In this document: positions 60,773 through 64,000 of the stretch, one piece after another
Position numbering within the stretch: the stretch's first letter is position 1
Layout: each line of letters begins with the position of its first letter
Source: UBA7672 sp963738625
Lineage (GTDB): Bacteria > Pseudomonadota > Alphaproteobacteria > Caulobacterales > Hyphomonadaceae
NCBI GenBank assembly: GCA_963738625.1
Contig: CAVTXH010000002.1
Coordinates: 558,001 to 622,000, forward strand
DNA: 64,000 nt
Reading direction: 5' to 3'
The notes under the pieces: model-generated
The model's database searches: none
Seen by the model: only the letters and a program-made list of their open reading frames with translations
Told to the model about the DNA's origin: nothing
Program-made: the position numbers and the translations under genes

Positions 60773-61339
60773 ATGCGCATCGTCGGCGGAAAGTTCAAAG
60801 GCAGGGCCATCAAGGCCCCCGAAGGCCGCACCACGCGGCCCACCGCTGACCGCACGCGCGAATCCATCTTCAACGTGCTGGCTCACGCCTCCTGGGCCGC
60901 CCCGCTCGAAGGCGCCCGCATCATCGATGCGTTCGCTGGCTCCGGCGCGCTAGGCCTCGAAGCCATGTCGCGCGGCGGCGCCTTTTGCCTCTTCGTCGAA
61001 ACCGACAGCGCCGCACGCGGCTGCATACGCGACAATATTGAAACGCTCCAGCTCTTCGGAACCACGCGCATCCATCGGCGCTCGGCCATCGACCTCGGCT
61101 CGAAGCCTGCCGGCCTCGGCGCACCCTTCGACCTCGTCTTCATGGACCCGCCCTACGCCTACAGCCTCGTGCCGCCCGCGCTGGACCAGCTCATCAAAGG
61201 CGCCTGGATTACGCCCGACGCGCTCGTGGTCGCCGAAACCGGCGCCGACGAGGCCGCGCCCGAAACCCCTGGTTGGGAATTGTTGGACGAGCGGCTCTAC
61301 GGCGCCGCGCGCGTCTCTTTCCTGAAAACCCGCAGCTGA
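60773..61339 (+). CDS. rsmD: 16S rRNA m2G966 methyltransferase
   Basis: A 188-residue SAM-dependent methyltransferase. MRIVGGKFKGRAIKAP starts the family; IIDAFAGSGALGLEAMSRG is the SAM motif and VFMDPPYAYSL the catalytic D-P-P-Y. Its last 43 bases overlap the convergent CPBP protease gene. Confidence 0.95.
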   Translation: MRIVGGKFKGRAIKAPEGRTTRPTADRTRESIFNVLAHASWAAPLEGARIIDAFAGSGALGLEAMSRGGAFCLFVETDSAARGCIRDNIETLQLFGTTRIHRRSAIDLGSKPAGLGAPFDLVFMDPPYAYSLVPPALDQLIKGAWITPDALVVAETGADEAAPETPGWELLDERLYGAARVSFLKTRS

Positions 61340-62286
61340 CGCTTCGGCAGCGGCGCCCAAGGCGACAGCAGGAACACCACCAGCAGCGTCAGCAGCGTCA
61401 TGTCGTACGGAGCAGCTCTCATCAGATCGTCCGTGCTCCACAACCACAGCTGCGTGGAGTTCATCGCATCGTCCGTACCGGTGACCAGGAAGCTGCCGAT
61501 ATTGTTCGCCGTGTGCATGCCCATCGCCATCGAAAGGCTGCCCGTCCGCCAGATGGATACCGTCGCCGCCAGCGCAAACAGCGTCGTCGCGATCGTGTAG
61601 TAGGCGCTGTATTCCGGAAATGTCCCGTTCGAATAGTGGAACAACCCGAACAACACCGCCGGCAGAAAGCCCCAAATGAGCGGACTGCGAAACCGCGCGG
61701 CGAGCTGCTGCGTGATATAGCCCCGGAATAACAGCTCTTCGCCAGACGCCTGAATAAACACTAGGAAGCACACCGGCGCAGCAATGACTGCCCATTCCAA
61801 GATCGAAAGATCGCTTCGCCGTCCGGGCGGCAAGCCGATCATAAGGCTGAAAGCGGTGTTGAGAGCGCTATAGGCGGCAATCACGAGAATGCCGATGCCG
61901 AACTCACGCCAGCGGATTTTGCGTTCTGGCGAAACGACCGTCCAGAATCTCTGCCAGTGCTGTATTTTCATAACCAGCCATACGCCAAGCCAAAGCCCGG
62001 CAAAGCTGGCAAGCAGCGTCATCGTTGCGAGTGGCGTCCTACCATCGACAAGCTGTTCGATCGCAATTTGCGCGCTTGGAATATCGCCCCAGAACTTAAT
62101 GCCGACCGCGTAGAGAAATAGGACCGTCAATGTCCAGATCCCCCAGATCACCATCACGATGATCGTGCCAAGCACAACCCGCCACAAAGCGGCCTTCCGC
62201 CGGGCCGGTTGCACCCAGCGCTCGAAAGGCGTCGTCGCATCACCGCCGTCGGCTTCTGTTGCGTTTTCCGCGCCGCTATCCGTCAT
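61297..62286 (-). CDS. CPBP-family intramembrane metalloprotease
   Basis: A 329-residue membrane protein with about eight helices. The CPBP/Abi motifs are ASGEELLFRGYITQQL (E-E-x-x-x-R), FGLFHYSNG and, later, MGMHTANNIG, giving the Glu and His zinc ligands. Bacterial relatives include prenyl-protein protease-like enzymes and bacteriocin self-immunity proteins; here no bacteriocin genes adjoin. ATG 62286 overlaps the qor stop by four bases (ATGA), so they are co-translated. The tail overlaps rsmD by 43 bases. Confidence 0.86.
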   Translation of the reverse strand: MTDSGAENATEADGGDATTPFERWVQPARRKAALWRVVLGTIIVMVIWGIWTLTVLFLYAVGIKFWGDIPSAQIAIEQLVDGRTPLATMTLLASFAGLWLGVWLVMKIQHWQRFWTVVSPERKIRWREFGIGILVIAAYSALNTAFSLMIGLPPGRRSDLSILEWAVIAAPVCFLVFIQASGEELLFRGYITQQLAARFRSPLIWGFLPAVLFGLFHYSNGTFPEYSAYYTIATTLFALAATVSIWRTGSLSMAMGMHTANNIGSFLVTGTDDAMNSTQLWLWSTDDLMRAAPYDMTLLTLLVVFLLSPWAPLPKRQLRVFRKETRAAP

Positions 62287-63212
62287 GGCGTTAGGATCGT
62301 CGCGCCGCTCGTCTTTCGCGCCTCCAGCGCCCGGTGCGCATCCGCCGCATCCTTCAGCGCATAGCGCTGGCGCACATCGGCCTTCACCGCGCCCGACCGC
62401 ATCGCGCCCCACAGCGCCGCCGCGCCCCGCTCCAGGTCTTCCCGCCTGTGCGTGAAGTGGAACAGGCCCGGCCGCGTCATGATCAGCGACCCGCCTTGGT
62501 TCAGCCGCGCCGGCGGAATAGGATCAACGGGTCCCGACGCATTGCCATAGGTGATGAACCACCCGCGCGGCCGCAGCGACTTCATGCTCGCCTCCGCCGA
62601 CGTCTTGCCGACGCTGTCATAGACAACCGGCACGCCCTTGCCGCCATTCAGCTCCTTCACGCGTGTCGGTACGTCTTCGTTCGCCAGGATTGTCTCGGCG
62701 CAGCCATAGGCCTTCGCCAGCTCCGCCTTCTCCGGCGTCGAAACCACCCCGATCACCCGCGCGCCAAGCGCATTGGCCCACGGCACAAGAATCGAACCCA
62801 CCCCGCCCGCCGCCGCCCACACCAGTATCGTCTCGCCCGGCTCCAGCCGCCTGATCTCGAAGATCAGCATCCAGACGGTCAGCCCCTTCAGGAACAGCGC
62901 CGCCGCATCCTCGTCCTTCACCGCCGCCGGTATCTGGACCATCCGGTCCGCCGGGGCGTTCCTGTGCGACGCGTACGCCCCGCCGACGCCATTGTAGACT
63001 ACCCGGTCGCCCGCCTTCAGCGTCGCCGGCTCCACGCCCTCGCCCACGGCCTCCACCACGCCCGCTGCCTCGACCCCCAGCACTGCCGGCGTCTGACCGG
63101 GATAAAGGCCCGTCCGCGTGTAGACATCGATGAAGTTCAGCCCGATCGCCGTCTGCCTCAGGCGCACCTGCCCCGGTCCCGGCGGCGGCAGTTCGATGCT
63201 TTCAAAGCGCAT
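62283..63212 (-). CDS. quinone oxidoreductase (zinc-free MDR family)
   Basis: A 309-residue NADPH:quinone reductase-like enzyme as counted from the first usable ATG. GLNFIDVYTRTGLYPGQTP, VLGVEAAGVVEAVG, the Rossmann AAAGGVGSILVPWANALGA and YDSVGKTSAEASMKSLRPRG are QorA-type, with no zinc motif. The family N-terminus (I-R-I-x-K-H-G-G-P-E-E) is encoded in frame just upstream (63213-63250), but no ATG, GTG or TTG precedes it; see findings. A GGAGGA lies three bases before ATG 63212, close for a ribosome-binding site. Confidence 0.88.
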   Translation of the reverse strand: MRFESIELPPPGPGQVRLRQTAIGLNFIDVYTRTGLYPGQTPAVLGVEAAGVVEAVGEGVEPATLKAGDRVVYNGVGGAYASHRNAPADRMVQIPAAVKDEDAAALFLKGLTVWMLIFEIRRLEPGETILVWAAAGGVGSILVPWANALGARVIGVVSTPEKAELAKAYGCAETILANEDVPTRVKELNGGKGVPVVYDSVGKTSAEASMKSLRPRGWFITYGNASGPVDPIPPARLNQGGSLIMTRPGLFHFTHRREDLERGAAALWGAMRSGAVKADVRQRYALKDAADAHRALEARKTSGATILTP

Positions 63213-63326
63213 TTCCTCCGGCCCGCCATGCTTGAGGATGCGGATGACGTCTAGCGGTGGATGGCCCTGTGGACATTCTGGTTCCCGGGTTGCGGTGTGG
63301 CTCTGGACTCATGTCTAACCCGTCCG

Positions 63327-63974
63327 ATGGACTTGTTCGAGGGACCAGACGCCGGGGCGGTCCAGATCGTCTGCGGGATCGACGAGGCCGGCCGCGGCCC
63401 CCTCGCCGGCCCCGTCTGCGCCGCCGCCGTCATCCTCGACAAGAAACGCCGCATCAACGGCCTCAGCGACTCCAAGCAGCTCACCGAGGAACGCCGCGAC
63501 ATCCTCGCCCTCCGCATCAAGGAACGCGCGATCGCCTGGGGTATAGGCTGGGCGACCCACGAAGAGATCGACGCCCTCAACATCCGTCAGGCCAATTTTC
63601 TCGCCATGCGCCGCGCCTTCGAGGCGCTGTCGGTGAAGCCCACCCATGCCCTGGTCGATGGCAACGACCCGCCGCCGCTTAACTGCAAGATCACCTGCAT
63701 CATCGGCGGCGACGCGCTGGAGGCCTGCATCTCCGCCGCCTCCATCCTCGCCAAGACGGCGCGCGATGCCGCCATGGTGGAATTCTGCGCCCAATACCCC
63801 GGCTACGGCTTCTCACAACACAAGGGCTATGGCTCAGCCGCCCATCTCGAAGCCTTGCGCCGCCTCGGTCCCAGCCCCATCCACCGCCGCAGCTTCCGCC
63901 CGGTGCGCGAGTCGATGGGTCTCACCGACGGCGGCGGCGTGGAGAAACTTCAGCAGGCCCCACTCGACTTGTAG
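63327..63974 (+). CDS. rnhB: ribonuclease HII
   Basis: A 215-residue RNase H2-type enzyme that nicks RNA-DNA hybrids and removes misincorporated ribonucleotides. Active-site motifs: GIDEAGRGPLAGPV, LVDGND and ISAASILAKTARD, with GYGFSQHKGYGSAAHLEAL near the end. ATG 63327 begins MDLFEGPD; earlier in-frame codons at 63261 encode a Trp/Phe-rich segment lacking family likeness. Divergent from qor. In many alphaproteobacteria the DNA methyltransferase gene ccrM is the next gene, which would lie beyond this window. Confidence 0.95.
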   Translation: MDLFEGPDAGAVQIVCGIDEAGRGPLAGPVCAAAVILDKKRRINGLSDSKQLTEERRDILALRIKERAIAWGIGWATHEEIDALNIRQANFLAMRRAFEALSVKPTHALVDGNDPPPLNCKITCIIGGDALEACISAASILAKTARDAAMVEFCAQYPGYGFSQHKGYGSAAHLEALRRLGPSPIHRRSFRPVRESMGLTDGGGVEKLQQAPLDL

Positions 63975-64000
63975 GGCGCAACACGCGCGGCAAAATTCAC

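Overview
This 64 kb window is a dense, GC-rich chromosomal segment of an alphaproteobacterium. The gene content fits the Hyphomonadaceae/Caulobacterales side of the class: an aa3-type cytochrome oxidase operon in the order coxB-coxA-ctaB-coxF-ctaG-coxC-...-SURF1-thrC-M16 protease, the rlpA/dacA/tmk/holB/tatD/mazG group, an alphaproteobacterial glutamate-cysteine ligase, many TonB/lipoprotein/exopeptidase genes, and a very large TonB-dependent receptor. I see no insertion sequence, prophage, CRISPR array, toxin-antitoxin pair or integrase. The genus assignment is inference; the class assignment is well supported.

Layout. 0-2 kb: a membrane acyltransferase and tRNA-Ser(UGA). 2-10 kb: cell-wall and DNA-precursor genes (rlpA, a metallophosphoesterase lipoprotein, then dacA-tmk-holB-tatD-MBL hydrolase in a tightly coupled run, and mazG behind its own palindromic site). 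9.7-11.4 kb: a MobA-like transferase and XdhC, molybdoenzyme maturation factors without the enzyme. 11.6-20 kb: two acyl-CoA ligases flanking a beta-propeller lipoprotein, facing a 1102-residue TonB receptor; a plausible uptake-and-activation module for an unknown acid. 20-23.6 kb: dicarboxylate-type symporter, SecF without SecD, ExoD. 23.7-26.7 kb: a five-EF-hand secreted protein followed by a long hairpin and an OmpR-type two-component system. 26.7-33.8 kb: an MHS-family transporter and three different secreted zinc exopeptidases (M61, M28, M14), then tRNA-Lys(UUU). 34-40 kb: queuosine genes queA-tgt, gatB, small lipoproteins.

40.2-51.0 kb is one leftward run of twelve genes: the cytochrome oxidase structural and assembly genes, then threonine synthase, an M16 protease and a c-di-GMP phosphodiesterase. 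It includes a 209-residue membrane protein that I find to be a divergent paralog of oxidase subunit III. 51-64 kb: TPR protein, tldD, a periplasmic rhodanese, a POT peptide transporter, gshA, rsmE, ubiA, an RsiV-like protein, tadA, rsmD, a CPBP protease, a quinone oxidoreductase and rnhB.

The observations I think most worth a second look are the subunit III paralog in the oxidase operon; loss of two of the three zinc cysteines in Tgt; the EF-hand protein/hairpin/two-component unit; the nested direct and inverted repeats between coxB and the TPR gene; the palindrome before mazG; and the quinone oxidoreductase whose conserved N-terminus lies upstream of its first usable start codon. Function calls come from reading motifs and family resemblance, without database searches.
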